A DNA stretch of 64,000 bases from Aquificota bacterium (GTDB lineage Bacteria > Aquificota > Aquificia > Aquificales > Aquificaceae): positions 1 to 64,000 of the forward strand of contig JAADEH010000009.1 of assembly GCA_013153495.1 (NCBI GenBank). The letters run 5' to 3'. The translations under genes and the position numbers were made by a program. Below, one piece after another: positions 54,675 to 63,888 of the stretch (position 1 is its first letter; each line of letters starts with the position of its first letter). The notes under the pieces are model-generated. The model worked only from the letters and a program-made list of their open reading frames with translations. It was not told the DNA's origin and ran no database searches.

Positions 54675-55225
54675 TGGCTACCGCAACCAAACGCTGGACT
54701 TACGAAGAGTATTACAAACTGAACGACGACAAGAGATACGAGGTAATAGAGGGAGAGCTAATTGAGTTGTTCACTCCTGCGGTAATTCATCAAAGGATAG
54801 TAAAACGTTTATTTATCGAGCTAACTGAGTTTGTTGAAAAGAGAAACCTCGGAGAGGTATTCATATCCCCTATTGATGTGGTTCTCTCCGATGAAAATGC
54901 CTTCCAGCCTGACATAGTTTTCGTCTCGAAGGAAAACGCCGGGATAGTTAAAGAGAAGGCAATCTTCGGCTCACCCGATTTGGTAGTTGAGGTCATATCT
55001 CCCTCCACTCTCAAGAGAGACACGGAGGATAAGAAAAAGCTACACGCAAAGTTCGGTGTAAAGGAGCTTTGGCTTATATTTCCCGGGGAGAAGGCTGTGG
55101 AGGTTTTCTCTCTTAAAGATGGGGACTACGAGGTATGCTCCTTCGGTTACGATAGCGGCAAAGTTAAGTCATGCATTTTGGAAGGTTTTGAATTAAATTT
55201 AGAACAGCTCTTTAAGGAGGTGTAG
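54674..55225 (+). CDS. Uma2-family (DUF820) putative endonuclease inside the por operon
   Basis: The 183-aa product has the Uma2 restriction-endonuclease-like fold: YEVIEGELIEL, HQRIVKRLFIELTEF, FQPDIVFVSKEN, and SPDLVVEVISPSTLKRDTEDK, in which the D...E.K-like acidic residues form the putative nuclease core. Such genes multiply in Cyanobacteria and some thermophiles and have no settled role. It is coupled to porD (TGATG) and ends two bases before porA, so it sits in the operon in the same orientation without breaking it. Base composition is like its neighbours. Confidence 0.88.
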   Translation: MATATKRWTYEEYYKLNDDKRYEVIEGELIELFTPAVIHQRIVKRLFIELTEFVEKRNLGEVFISPIDVVLSDENAFQPDIVFVSKENAGIVKEKAIFGSPDLVVEVISPSTLKRDTEDKKKLHAKFGVKELWLIFPGEKAVEVFSLKDGDYEVCSFGYDSGKVKSCILEGFELNLEQLFKEV

Positions 55226-55227
55226 AT

Positions 55228-56433
55228 ATGCAGAAGACCGAGCAGGTTCAATACAATAGAGCGGGGCAGAGGGTAGTTTCTCCCGACTACCTGCTCTTCG
55301 AAGCTCCCAGGGAGAAGCAGTTTATGACGGGCTCGGAGGTTGTCAAAGAGGCAGTAAAACGTGCTTCCGTCGATGCATCAGTTTCCTATCCTATAACTCC
55401 TCAGTCCGAGGCTGCACACCTCATAGGTGAGCTGTGGGTAGAAGGTTATGTGGGTGTTTACTTCAGAGGAGAATCCGAGTTCGGAGTTATGTCCGAAATA
55501 GCCGGTTGTGCAATGGCTGGAGCGAGGTCAATAACCACCACCTCGGGACCGGGAACCCTCAGAGCTATGGAAAACTTTCCTATGTGGGCTGGTTCAAGAC
55601 TTCCCATACAGCTGGTTCTGATGGCAAGGGGTGTCAACTCACCGCTCACAATTCAGCCTGACAACCTCGAGGTTTCCTTCCTTTTAGATACAGGTTGTAT
55701 GATTTGGCACGCTGAGACCGCTCAGGAACTCTTTGACATGATACTTGCCGGCTTCGTGGTTGCAGAACAGCCCGACGTTCACGTTCCTCTCATAACCGTC
55801 ATAGACGGTTTCTTTATATCCCACACCAGAGAAGCGGTCATGCTCCCTCCCGACGACATAGCGCTACCTCCCTACAACCCCTACAAGTCCCCCATGGTTC
55901 CCCTCGACATGGAGATGGCTCCCGGAAGGTTCCTCAGAGACCCCTACGTGATGAAGTCCAACTACATATCTTACGCCGCACACACCAGCTGGCAGTTTGA
56001 AGTCAGAGCTGCAATAGAGAGGTCCAGACCCTATGCCAAGCACTACCTCAGAGGTCTCATAGAGGAGTTCGGAGACCCGGAAGGTGAGATAGTTTTTGTA
56101 GCTTCCGGAACAGCCGCTGCGCAAGCGAAGGAAGCCACCCAGATGCTAATACACGAGGAGGGTGTAAAGGCAAGAGTCGTCAGAATTAAGACCATAAGAC
56201 CCTTCCCCGCCCAGGAGCTTATAGAGGCTCTCAGGGGAGCCAAATACGTGTTCGTTCCCGAGTTCAACGTTATAGGCTGGCTCGAGAGAGAAATAAGAAG
56301 GGTTCTCTACGGAAACCTCGATGTGCCCGTTATCGGCTCGCCCAGGGTTGCGGGTGGTATGACCATGCCTCCTGAGTTTATAGTTAAAGAAGTTCTTCAA
56401 TACCTTGGAAAGGAGGTGAAGCATGTCGTTTAA
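55228..56433 (+). CDS. porA: pyruvate:ferredoxin oxidoreductase alpha subunit
   Basis: The 401-aa subunit holds the pyrimidine-binding and transketolase-like domains: VSYPITPQSEAAHLIGE, GESEFGVMSEIAGCAMAGARS, TTTSGPGTLRAMENFPMWAG, and a C-terminal Rossmann part with RIKTIRPFPAQELIEAL. In the reductive TCA cycle the complex carboxylates acetyl-CoA to pyruvate. It is preceded by AAGGAGG at the end of the Uma2 gene and overlaps porB by 11 bases. Confidence 0.92.
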   Translation: MQKTEQVQYNRAGQRVVSPDYLLFEAPREKQFMTGSEVVKEAVKRASVDASVSYPITPQSEAAHLIGELWVEGYVGVYFRGESEFGVMSEIAGCAMAGARSITTTSGPGTLRAMENFPMWAGSRLPIQLVLMARGVNSPLTIQPDNLEVSFLLDTGCMIWHAETAQELFDMILAGFVVAEQPDVHVPLITVIDGFFISHTREAVMLPPDDIALPPYNPYKSPMVPLDMEMAPGRFLRDPYVMKSNYISYAAHTSWQFEVRAAIERSRPYAKHYLRGLIEEFGDPEGEIVFVASGTAAAQAKEATQMLIHEEGVKARVVRIKTIRPFPAQELIEALRGAKYVFVPEFNVIGWLEREIRRVLYGNLDVPVIGSPRVAGGMTMPPEFIVKEVLQYLGKEVKHVV

Positions 56434-57283
56434 GATATTCAAAATAAACGAAGACCTTAAGGAGTTTATGCCTCCCGAGATCGTTGACCTTGAGGAAAAG
56501 GCTACCTGGGGCAACCCCAAGAGGGGTGTTATGGACCTGCCCTACTCCAAGGAGCTTATAGAGGAGCACTCTCTCTGTGCGGGATGTCCCGAGTCCGCAG
56601 CCTTCAGGTATATCCTCGCATCCCTTCCCAATCCCGAGGACACCATAATCGTCAACTCCACCGGATGCACCTCTCTTGTCTTTCCCCACATAGCTCTCCA
56701 CACAGTTCACTCCCTCTTCGGAAACCAGAACGCCATAGCTTCGGGTATAAAGAGGACTCTCGAATGGAGGTTCCCCGACAAGGTAAAGGACGTTATAGTT
56801 CTCGCAGGAGACGGAGCCACCGTTGACATAGGTCTGGACATGACCCTTCAATCCTTCTTCAGGCAGGAAAAGATAACCACCATATGCTTTGACAACGAAG
56901 TTTATGCAAACACCGGTGGACAGGAAAGCGGAATGACCGTTAAGGGACACGTCTTCAAAATGGCTCCCAAAGGTAAGCAGTGGGACAAGGTTCCCATGTG
57001 GCAACTCGCTATAGACTCAGGATGCCACTACGTTGTCAGAATGACGGTGTCCTCTCCCAAGAAGGTTGAGAAGGTCATAAAGCAGGCTATTTACGTAGCC
57101 AGAGAGGTCGGACCCACATACATACACCTCTACACCCCCTGCATACTTGAGATAGGTCTCAACTCGGACGACGGTCTTGAGGAAATGAGGAGAACGGACA
57201 AGGAGAGGTTCAAGTTCTTTGAATACATGACCGACGAAGCTAAGGAAGTTATTCAGAGGAAGAAAGAGGAGGGTCTGATATGA
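56423..57283 (+). CDS. porB: pyruvate:ferredoxin oxidoreductase beta subunit
   Basis: The 286-aa subunit binds thiamine diphosphate: AGDGATVDIGLDMTLQSFF and DNEVYANTGGQESG match the GDG...N motif. Cysteines in HSLCAGCPESAA, STGCTSLVFP and LYTPCILEIG are placed to bind the proximal [4Fe-4S] cluster. It has an AAGGAGG site within porA and overlaps porG by ATGA. Confidence 0.93.
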   Translation: MSFKIFKINEDLKEFMPPEIVDLEEKATWGNPKRGVMDLPYSKELIEEHSLCAGCPESAAFRYILASLPNPEDTIIVNSTGCTSLVFPHIALHTVHSLFGNQNAIASGIKRTLEWRFPDKVKDVIVLAGDGATVDIGLDMTLQSFFRQEKITTICFDNEVYANTGGQESGMTVKGHVFKMAPKGKQWDKVPMWQLAIDSGCHYVVRMTVSSPKKVEKVIKQAIYVAREVGPTYIHLYTPCILEIGLNSDDGLEEMRRTDKERFKFFEYMTDEAKEVIQRKKEEGLI

Positions 57284-58008
57284 GCCAGCCTAAGAGGAGA
57301 AGAATAAACGTCAGAATGCCTGCGATAGGTGGTCAGGGAGCGGTTACCGCCGCCCACATAATGGCTACCGCTGCGGACCACGCAGGATACTACGCTGTTT
57401 CTAACCCCTTCTTCGGTGCGGAGAAGAGAATGGCTCCTGCGGAGAGTTATGTCCGTATAGGAATAGAGCCTATATACGACAGGGGAGAAGTCGTTTATCC
57501 CGACGTCATAATGGTTTTCCATTCCCAGGTTATCACCATGGGCAAATCCTACACCATGCCCTTCTACTCGGGTATAAAGAAGAACGGTCTGATAATTATC
57601 AACACCGAAGAGGACCTTCTGACGGACAGGGATAAGGAGTATCTTGAAAGCCTGAACGTCAAGGTCTTCAACTTCCCCGCTACCAAGTTTGCTATGGAGA
57701 TAGCGGGAACGGAGCTTGCCACCAACATGGCTATGCTCGGAGCTTTCTTCGGAGCTACCCAGATAGTGGGCATGGATTCTATCGAAGAAGGTATCAAAGC
57801 AAGGTTCCTCAAGAAGTTCGTTGCTTCCGGTGGAACGATGTCTCTGGACTCCGCAATAGAGAGAAAGTTCAAGAAGAAGCTCGAACTCATAGAGAAGAAC
57901 ATAAACACCGCAAAGGCTGCCTACGAGATGGCTCAGGAATGGGCAAAGGAACACGGAATAGAAGCCTGGCTACCCAAGCCTTCCGAAATGGCAGCTCTCC
58001 AGAGATAA
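57280..58008 (+). CDS. porG: pyruvate:ferredoxin oxidoreductase gamma subunit
   Basis: The 242-aa subunit shows the gamma signature RMPAIGGQGAVTAAHIMATAADHAGYYA and the SNPFFGAEKRMAPAESYVRIG loop, with the GATQIVGMDSIEEGIKARF helix near residue 155. It is the last gene of the operon and is followed by a clear stem-loop terminator. Confidence 0.92.
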   Translation: MSQPKRRRINVRMPAIGGQGAVTAAHIMATAADHAGYYAVSNPFFGAEKRMAPAESYVRIGIEPIYDRGEVVYPDVIMVFHSQVITMGKSYTMPFYSGIKKNGLIIINTEEDLLTDRDKEYLESLNVKVFNFPATKFAMEIAGTELATNMAMLGAFFGATQIVGMDSIEEGIKARFLKKFVASGGTMSLDSAIERKFKKKLELIEKNINTAKAAYEMAQEWAKEHGIEAWLPKPSEMAALQR

Positions 58009-58014
58009 CTACAT

Positions 58015-58037
58015 AAAGGGGGCATTCGCCCCCTTTT
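58015..58037 (+). terminator. bidirectional intrinsic terminator between porG and the TrxR-like gene
   Basis: AAAGGGGGC-ATTC-GCCCCCTTTTC forms a nine-pair stem with a four-base loop and a T tract downstream (A tract on the other side), so it can end both convergent transcripts. It is the only canonical terminator noticed in the window. Confidence 0.85.
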
Positions 58038-58041
58038 CAAT

Positions 58042-59019
58042 TCACCACTGGGAAGTTATCTTTGACTTCTTGTTCACGAACTTGTCCACAGCCAGCGCCG
58101 CTTTGCATCCGTCCGCCGCAGCTATCACCGCCTGCTTTATGTTGGTGCACAGAACGTCTCCGGCAGCAAACACCCCGGGAACGGAGGTCATCATCTCCTC
58201 ATTTACCACTATGCAATCCCCTTCGGTCATCTCCACCTGACCCATTAAGAAGTCCACCGAAGGTTTTGTTCCACCCAAGAATATGAAAACCCCGTTTACC
58301 TCCAAGAGCTTTTCCTCCTGCTTGGAGAGGTCTTTTAGCTTTAAACCCTTTACGAGCTGGTCTCCCACTATCTCCAGAACCCTGTGTCTCAGCAAAATCT
58401 CGACGTTGCTCAGCTTTTCGAACTCCTCTATTATTTCCGGTGGAGCCTTTATCTTCCTTCCCGGGACCACAAAATAGACTTTGCTTGCAAAGCGTGCTAT
58501 GAATTCAGCCTCCTCTATCCCGTAATCATCCTCACCTATGACCGCAACGGGCTGGTCCTGGAAGAATGCCGCATCGCACACACCGCAGTAGGAAACCCCC
58601 CTTCCGAGGAACTCGTCTTCTCCCTTGAACTTGTTAGCCCTCTCCATAGCACCGGAGGCAACTATAACCGACTTTCCCCTGAACTCCCTGCCGTCTATGG
58701 TAAAGACCTTCTTTACTTCGTCGGAAAAGTCCGTGGCTATGACCTTACCTCTGACAAACTCCGCTCCGAAGCTCTTTGCCTGCTCACGCATTATCTTGAG
58801 AAGGTCAAAGCCGGAGATGGGACCCGGCACGCCCGGGTAGTTTTCAATCTGCTGGGTTACGCCGAGCGCACCGTCCGCTTCCGCCCTGTATAGGACGAGG
58901 GTTTTCAATCCCGCCCTTGCGGTGTATATGGCTGCGGTCGAACCTGCAGGTCCCGCACCTATGATTATCACATCGTAAAGCTCTTCAGGCTGGTAATTGA
59001 GACCAAATCCTACACCCAT
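58042..59019 (-). CDS. thioredoxin-reductase-like flavoprotein with altered NADPH site
   Basis: The 325-aa flavoprotein has the FAD motif VIIIGAGPAGSTAAIYTARAG, the redox pair SYCGVCDAAFF (Cys145, Cys148) and the C-terminal VFAAGDVLCTNIKQAVIAAADG. The second nucleotide site, GGGxxAxEEA plus HRRxxxR in NADPH-dependent enzymes, reads VIGEDDYGIEEAEF and VVPGRKIKAPPE, so NADPH binding is doubtful. It may use ferredoxin or NADH. The start follows GGAGGTGCGGA. It lies downstream of an AhpC-type peroxiredoxin, its likely electron customer. Confidence 0.9.
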   Translation of the reverse strand: MGVGFGLNYQPEELYDVIIIGAGPAGSTAAIYTARAGLKTLVLYRAEADGALGVTQQIENYPGVPGPISGFDLLKIMREQAKSFGAEFVRGKVIATDFSDEVKKVFTIDGREFRGKSVIVASGAMERANKFKGEDEFLGRGVSYCGVCDAAFFQDQPVAVIGEDDYGIEEAEFIARFASKVYFVVPGRKIKAPPEIIEEFEKLSNVEILLRHRVLEIVGDQLVKGLKLKDLSKQEEKLLEVNGVFIFLGGTKPSVDFLMGQVEMTEGDCIVVNEEMMTSVPGVFAAGDVLCTNIKQAVIAAADGCKAALAVDKFVNKKSKITSQW

Positions 59020-59046
59020 TCCGCACCTCCGGCTATGATAACTACA

Positions 59047-59643
59047 TTATTTTAAAGCCTCGTGCACCCTTCCGACTATCTCTTCTGAAGGCTTTAGGGT
59101 CTTCTTGCCCGGTTCCCACTTGGCAGGACAGGCTTCGTCAGGGTGGCTCATCAGATAAACGTTTGCCTTCATCTTCCTAACAAGCTCTTCGGCATTCCTG
59201 CCTACGTTGTAGAAGTTAATTTCCGAACCTACAAGGACCCCTTCGGGGTTTATTATGAAAGTTCCTCTCAGAGCCAAACCTGTGTTCTCGTCGTAAACGC
59301 CGAACATCCTCGACACTTTACCCGTCGGGTCCGCCCCCATAGGATACTTAACCTTTTCCAAGAGCTTCTCCGTTTGTTGCCAAGCCAAGTGAACGTATTT
59401 CGTGTCGGTGGACACGGAAATAACCTCCGCCCCGAGCTGAACAAGCTCGTCGTAGTGCTCTGCGAGGTCCGCAAGCTCGGTGGGACACACGAAGGTAAAA
59501 TCCGCAGGATAGAAGAACAGTATCAGCCACTTCCTCTCCCTTATAAAATCCTCCAGCGAGACCTTACCGAAGGTTCCCGTTTTGGGGTCGTAAACCTCCA
59601 TCTCGAAGTTGGGGACCTTCTGCCCTACCGTTACCGCTTCCAT
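59047..59643 (-). CDS. AhpC-type 2-Cys peroxiredoxin
   Basis: The 198-aa enzyme reduces hydrogen peroxide and organic peroxides. The peroxidatic cysteine is Cys53 in FTFVCPTELADL, and the resolving cysteine is Cys172 in DEACPAKWEPG, typical of the AhpC/Prx1 group. FFYPADFTF and the GLALRGTFIINPEG segment agree. It is preceded by AAGGAGG and an AT-rich promoter, and followed by the TrxR-like gene 27 bases on. Confidence 0.95.
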   Translation of the reverse strand: MEAVTVGQKVPNFEMEVYDPKTGTFGKVSLEDFIRERKWLILFFYPADFTFVCPTELADLAEHYDELVQLGAEVISVSTDTKYVHLAWQQTEKLLEKVKYPMGADPTGKVSRMFGVYDENTGLALRGTFIINPEGVLVGSEINFYNVGRNAEELVRKMKANVYLMSHPDEACPAKWEPGKKTLKPSEEIVGRVHEALK

Positions 59644-59673
59644 CCTTCTACCTCCTTTTCGGTTTTCATTTAT

Positions 59674-59706
59674 TGAAAATTATTATTAATTACAAAAATT
59701 TGTCAA
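59674..59706 (-). promoter_or_regulatory. promoter of the peroxiredoxin operon with a possible Fur/PerR-like box
   Basis: On the minus strand TTGACA (59701-59706) and AATAAT (59679-59684) are 16 bases apart. The -10 is embedded in TGAAAATTATTATTA (59674-59688 on the plus strand), an imperfect 7-1-7 inverted repeat reminiscent of Fur or PerR boxes. The regulator match is weak because the region is simply AT-rich. Confidence 0.5.
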
Positions 59707-59717
59707 TATGATTAACA

Positions 59718-61247
59718 TCATTCCTGCAAGGAATTTATATGCACGACCGTATCCCTCCTGAAGACCTCCCTTTCGTGGGGAAAGTCCGCTCTAAAGTGAA
59801 CCCCCCTGCTCTCCTCTCTCATGATAGCACCCTTCACAGTCGAAAAAGCCACGAGGAGAAGGTCCAGAAGTTGCCTGTTCTTTAGGTCTCTTTTCCAGGT
59901 ATGAGCTTCCTTGAGCCAAGAGGTTATCCTATGGCTCGCCTTGAGCAGACCCTCTTTATTCCTCTCAAGCCCTACCTTATCCCACATGAGTTCCCGAAGG
60001 CTGTCAAAGGAGAAGGAAGGGTTCTCATACCCTTCAGCCCTGTTCCTGAAGTGAATCTTAGAAGTTTTCACGAATTTGGCATCTATGTATATCCTGTATG
60101 CGGTTCTGTATCCGAAAACCACGCCCTCTAAGAGGGAGTTGGAAGCGAGTCGGTTGGCACCGTGAACTCCCGTGCAGGCACACTCTCCCACCGCATACAG
60201 ACCCTCAAAGGAAGTCTTTCCGAAACTGTCCACCTCAAGTCCGCCTATGTAGTAGTGAGCTGCCGGAACAACGGGAACGGGTTCCTCTTCGGGATTTATA
60301 CCCTTCTCCCTCAAGAAGCTGAGTATGGTAGGAAACCTCTCCTCAAGCTTTACTCCTTTGTTAAGTATGGGCTTAAGGTCTAAGAAAACTCTCCTGCCTT
60401 GCTTCAAAACGTTGTATATAGCCCTTGCCACCACATCCCTGGGTTGAAGCTCATCTACGAACCTGTTTCCCCTATCGTCTATTAAATGTGCACCTTCTCC
60501 CCTAACAGCCTCCGAAATCAACAGGTTTGTGCCCTCCAGCACCGTGGGATGAAACTGAACGAACTCAGGGTTTTTTATGGGAACTCCCGCCCTGAAAGCC
60601 AGCCCTATGCCGTCCCCCCTCACCTTCGAGGGGTTTGAAGTGTGGAAAAACATGGAAGCCGCTCCGCCAGTGGCAAGAACGAGAATTCCTGTTCTAATAA
60701 AGCGTAGCTTTCCTTCCCACGAATAAAGGACCCCCTGAACTCTGTCCTCTCCCAGAACTTCCTGAAGCTCACCCTCAATTATGGGAATTTTCAACTCCCG
60801 GACTTTTCTTAAAAGCTTTGTGTATATCTCCCTACCCGTGTAGTCTTTTACTTTTAGAACTCGAGGAAAGGAATGACCACCTTCGGTGGTGGTAGAGTAA
60901 AAGTCCCCCTCCCTATCGAAATTGACTCCCCACCTTTCCAAATCCGCAATTCTCAGAACACCCTCACTCACGAGTATGTGGGTATTAGTTTCGTCGTTTA
61001 GATACCTGCCTGCCCTTATTGTATCGAGAAAGTGAGCGTAGGGACTGTCCGCAGGGTGAACCGCCCCAGCTATACCACCCTGTGAGTAGTAGGTGTTTCC
61101 TATCCCCCTCGTCAGAATTACGGGGTCAAGTCCGAGGTCCCTTAGGACTATAGCTGTCGTTAGCCCTCCTATACCGCTACCGCAAATGAGAACCTGAGCT
61201 TCCTCTTCGGGTATTTTTCGTGTGTCAAACTCCAGAAAGTGCCTCAT
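59718..61247 (-). CDS. nadB: L-aspartate oxidase
   Basis: The 509-aa flavoenzyme oxidises aspartate to iminoaspartate for NAD synthesis. It has the FAD motif [21 protein letters not shown], the [19 protein letters not shown] loop, the active-site [23 protein letters not shown] and [45 protein letters not shown]. The ATG at 61247 lies within the end of the yvcK gene (23-base overlap); a TTG six codons earlier is less likely. nadA and nadC are not in the window. Confidence 0.95.
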   Translation of the reverse strand: MRHFLEFDTRKIPEEEAQVLICGSGIGGLTTAIVLRDLGLDPVILTRGIGNTYYSQGGIAGAVHPADSPYAHFLDTIRAGRYLNDETNTHILVSEGVLRIADLERWGVNFDREGDFYSTTTEGGHSFPRVLKVKDYTGREIYTKLLRKVRELKIPIIEGELQEVLGEDRVQGVLYSWEGKLRFIRTGILVLATGGAASMFFHTSNPSKVRGDGIGLAFRAGVPIKNPEFVQFHPTVLEGTNLLISEAVRGEGAHLIDDRGNRFVDELQPRDVVARAIYNVLKQGRRVFLDLKPILNKGVKLEERFPTILSFLREKGINPEEEPVPVVPAAHYYIGGLEVDSFGKTSFEGLYAVGECACTGVHGANRLASNSLLEGVVFGYRTAYRIYIDAKFVKTSKIHFRNRAEGYENPSFSFDSLRELMWDKVGLERNKEGLLKASHRITSWLKEAHTWKRDLKNRQLLDLLLVAFSTVKGAIMREESRGVHFRADFPHEREVFRRDTVVHINSLQE

Positions 61248-62205
61248 TACGGACAATTTTAACAATCAGGTCGGTCAACCTATCGGGGTCGTGTCGCACG
61301 TAGGAGTTTTTATCCCCTATCAAGTCCTCAGCGTAAACGGATATACCCTCTTTAGCTATCTTTGCTATGTCGGGGACAACCGGTTCCTGTCCTTGTTCCA
61401 AATACTTGTGCAAAATGTCGTTGGGTGGCATCTTGGTGTTTATAATGACCGCATCGACCCTATCGAGTCCCGAGAAGTTTAAAAAGGTTCTCAGGTGGTC
61501 GTAGGCAGTAAATCCGTCCGTCTCACCCGGCTGGGTCATTGCGTTTACTATGAAAACCCTATAAGCGGAACTTCTCTTTACCGCATCCCTTATGTCCTTT
61601 ATGAGCAGGTTGGGAATAATGCTGGTAAACAAACTCCCGGGACCGAACAGAATTATGTCTGCGGTTTCTATAGACGCTATGGCTTCTATGGGTGCCTTTG
61701 CCTCCTTGGGTTCAATCCATATATCCTCTATCTTTGCCACCCTCTTCTTACCGTATTCGGTTATCTCCTCTTCACCCTCTACTACCTTTCCGTCGTTGAA
61801 TTTGGCAACGAGGTGAACGTTTTCAACGGTAGAGGGGACTATGTCTCCCTTGGTTCTGAGTATTTGAGAGGTGAGCTTGACCGCTTCAAGAAAGTTACCG
61901 GTTATGTCCGTAAGAGCGGTTAAAAAGAGGTTTCCAAAGGCATGCCCGTCAAGTCCGTCTCCTTTGAACCTGTATTGGAAAAGTTCCTGCATAATGTCCT
62001 CGCTCTCAGAAAGGGCAACTATGCAGTTTCTTATGTCTCCCGGTGCGGGGATTTGGTAAATTTTGCGTAGTCTTCCCGTGCTACCTCCGCTATCCGCAAC
62101 GGTAACTATTGCGGTAAGTTCCTTTATGGTATTCCCCACTTCTTTCTTTAAACCCTTTAGCAAAGTTGATAGTCCCGTTCCCCCACCGACCGCAACAGCT
62201 TTCAT
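61225..62205 (-). CDS. yvcK: YvcK/CofD-superfamily protein (gluconeogenesis factor)
   Basis: The 326-aa product begins [16 protein letters not shown], then [17 protein letters not shown], and contains [16 protein letters not shown] and [18 protein letters not shown], the YvcK signature. YvcK binds UDP-sugars and controls cell shape or carbon flux in Firmicutes and Mycobacteria. It overlaps the RlmN-like gene by ATGA and nadB by 23 bases. Confidence 0.93.
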   Translation of the reverse strand: MKAVAVGGGTGLSTLLKGLKKEVGNTIKELTAIVTVADSGGSTGRLRKIYQIPAPGDIRNCIVALSESEDIMQELFQYRFKGDGLDGHAFGNLFLTALTDITGNFLEAVKLTSQILRTKGDIVPSTVENVHLVAKFNDGKVVEGEEEITEYGKKRVAKIEDIWIEPKEAKAPIEAIASIETADIILFGPGSLFTSIIPNLLIKDIRDAVKRSSAYRVFIVNAMTQPGETDGFTAYDHLRTFLNFSGLDRVDAVIINTKMPPNDILHKYLEQGQEPVVPDIAKIAKEGISVYAEDLIGDKNSYVRHDPDRLTDLIVKIVRNEALSGV

Positions 62206-63026
62206 GTCTTGACCTCCTTACCTTTTGTATCGGCAATTATATCCACAGTCAAAGTTCCACACCCACCCACCTTATCCTTTCTGAACCTCGTCGATAGGGT
62301 AACCCTCACTCCCATAGAACGTAGGAGTAAAAAAGCGTTTTCGTATTCTTCGGGAGAGGGTGGTTCGTAGTCTCCCACCTGGTTGTAGTAGAGGAGGGTT
62401 ATACCCACGTCGAGTTCCTTTGCGAGTTTTCCGAGCCGGGTTAGCTCTTCGGGAGAGTCGTTGACCTTTTTCAAAAGCAGGTAGGCAAGGCTTATCTTTC
62501 TCCTTTTCTTTTTCGTCAAAGAGGGCAGTTTCTTGCGCAGGGCTGATATTAGGTGCTTCAAACTTCCCGCATAGGGGAGGAGAAGTTTTCTCTTCCGTTC
62601 GCTTAGTGAGTGTATGGAGATGGTAACTCCGTTGTGGGGCATGTCCAGGAGCGTAAGAAGGTTGGAGACGGGAAAGCCCGTGGTGTAAAAGGAGACCTTA
62701 AGACCTTCCCTTTTAAGTTTCAGGAAGGCGGACAGAACGTTTTTAAAGTTTGCTAAAGGTTCTCCTATGCCTGCGACCGCTATGCGCTTTATTGGGAACA
62801 GCTCCTTTGCGAGAAGGTATTGGGAAAGTATCTCTTCTTCCGATAGATTTCTGATGAGTCCTTCCCTCCCGGAGGCGCAGAAGCTACACCTGACACCGCA
62901 ACCAACCTGGGTCGATATGCACAGGGTGTCTCCTCGGTAATGAACTGCTTCCACCGCGAAGCGGTCTTTTAATTCAAAAATAAGTAATTTGTTCAGGTCT
63001 CCCTCAATTACTCGTAGCAATCTCAT
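62202..63026 (-). CDS. short RlmN/Cfr-like radical SAM methyltransferase
   Basis: The 274-aa product has the radical SAM site CISTQVGCGVRCSFCASG, the family GIGEPLANF and TTGFPVSNL segments, HSLSERKRKLLLP, and a C-terminal GGCGTL that lines up with the methyl-carrying cysteine of RlmN. It is about 80-100 residues shorter than usual RlmN because the N-terminal accessory domain is missing or reduced. It may methylate rRNA adenosine or another RNA. It overlaps ricT and yvcK. Confidence 0.85.
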   Translation of the reverse strand: MRLLRVIEGDLNKLLIFELKDRFAVEAVHYRGDTLCISTQVGCGVRCSFCASGREGLIRNLSEEEILSQYLLAKELFPIKRIAVAGIGEPLANFKNVLSAFLKLKREGLKVSFYTTGFPVSNLLTLLDMPHNGVTISIHSLSERKRKLLLPYAGSLKHLISALRKKLPSLTKKKRRKISLAYLLLKKVNDSPEELTRLGKLAKELDVGITLLYYNQVGDYEPPSPEEYENAFLLLRSMGVRVTLSTRFRKDKVGGCGTLTVDIIADTKGKEVKT

Positions 63027-63882
63027 AGCTCAGCTTTTCTTCCACCGCTCTCCTGCAACATCCCCCGCATTCCTGACAACCTCTGAGAGCCTTTTCGTAT
63101 CCTTTGGGTAGGACTTCCTCAAGGTTGAACTCTTTGGTTCTGTCCTCGAAGGCTATTGCGACTGTGTTCCTTATGGGGTCAACCTCCACGAGTTTGCCTA
63201 CCTTGTGGTCTATGCATATTTCCGTTCCCTTTTCGGGGAGTATGTGCTTGACGAGGTAGTTGTCCTTTTCAAAAGCCATACAGCAGACGAGTCTTCCGCA
63301 GGGACCGGTGAATTTGGAAGGTGAGAGGGGAAGGTTTTGCTCTTCTATGTCTCTCAGGGATATAGAGTCGAACTTTTCCATAAAGCGCATACAGCAGGGG
63401 ACTTCTCCGCACAGCCCTATCCAGCCGAGTATCTGAACAGCGTCTCTGACTCCCACCTGCCTCATCTCTATCCTTTTGCGGAAAATTTTGGCAAGCTCCC
63501 GAACCAGCTTTCTGAAGTCCACCCTCTCCTCTGCAGTGTAATAGAAGAATATCTTTTTGGAGTTGAGGGGTATGTAGGCTTTGAGCAGGTGCATCTCAAG
63601 TCCCTGCTCCTTTATCTTGTCTTTGCAGGTTTTGAATGCTTTCTTGCTCTCTTCTATGTTGCGGTTGAATATTCTGAGGTCTTCTTCAGTTGCCTTTCTG
63701 AGAAACTTGAACCTGAGTTCCGAGGGAGTATCTTCTTTCGATACTCCCAAGACCTTCACTACGTCTTCCCCCTTTTCTTCGCTCTCTATTACAACAACGT
63801 CGTCCCTTTGCAGGTCTTCTTCGCAGTCCTCCAAGACACCTATCTTGTTCGTGTCGAGGCTTCTGACCTTTATGTAATTCAT
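63004..63882 (-). CDS. ricT: PSP1-domain protein RicT/YaaT
   Basis: The 292-aa product contains the PSP1 C-terminal domain: AEERVDFRKLVRELAKIFRKRIEMRQVGVRDAV, GLCGEVPCCMRF and PSKFTGPCGRLVCCMAFE, with the cysteines that bind iron-sulfur in the Bacillus RicAFT complex. The C-terminus adds CQECGGCCRRA. RicT modulates RNase Y-dependent mRNA processing in Bacillus; here partners are unknown. It follows a probable holB, the same order as in Bacillus (holB-yaaT). Confidence 0.9.
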   Translation of the reverse strand: MNYIKVRSLDTNKIGVLEDCEEDLQRDDVVVIESEEKGEDVVKVLGVSKEDTPSELRFKFLRKATEEDLRIFNRNIEESKKAFKTCKDKIKEQGLEMHLLKAYIPLNSKKIFFYYTAEERVDFRKLVRELAKIFRKRIEMRQVGVRDAVQILGWIGLCGEVPCCMRFMEKFDSISLRDIEEQNLPLSPSKFTGPCGRLVCCMAFEKDNYLVKHILPEKGTEICIDHKVGKLVEVDPIRNTVAIAFEDRTKEFNLEEVLPKGYEKALRGCQECGGCCRRAVEEKLSYEIATSN

Positions 63883-63888
63883 AGCTTT

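Noticed and set aside
54671-55225. Uma2 gene as part of an insertion sequence
   Set aside because: No terminal inverted repeats, target duplications or transposase are present, and it is translationally coupled to porD.
53844-58008. Operon as 2-oxoglutarate:ferredoxin oxidoreductase (for)
   Set aside because: The for cluster known from Hydrogenobacter has E last; here the ferredoxin-type gene is first and none follows G. The pyruvate assignment is kept with moderate confidence.
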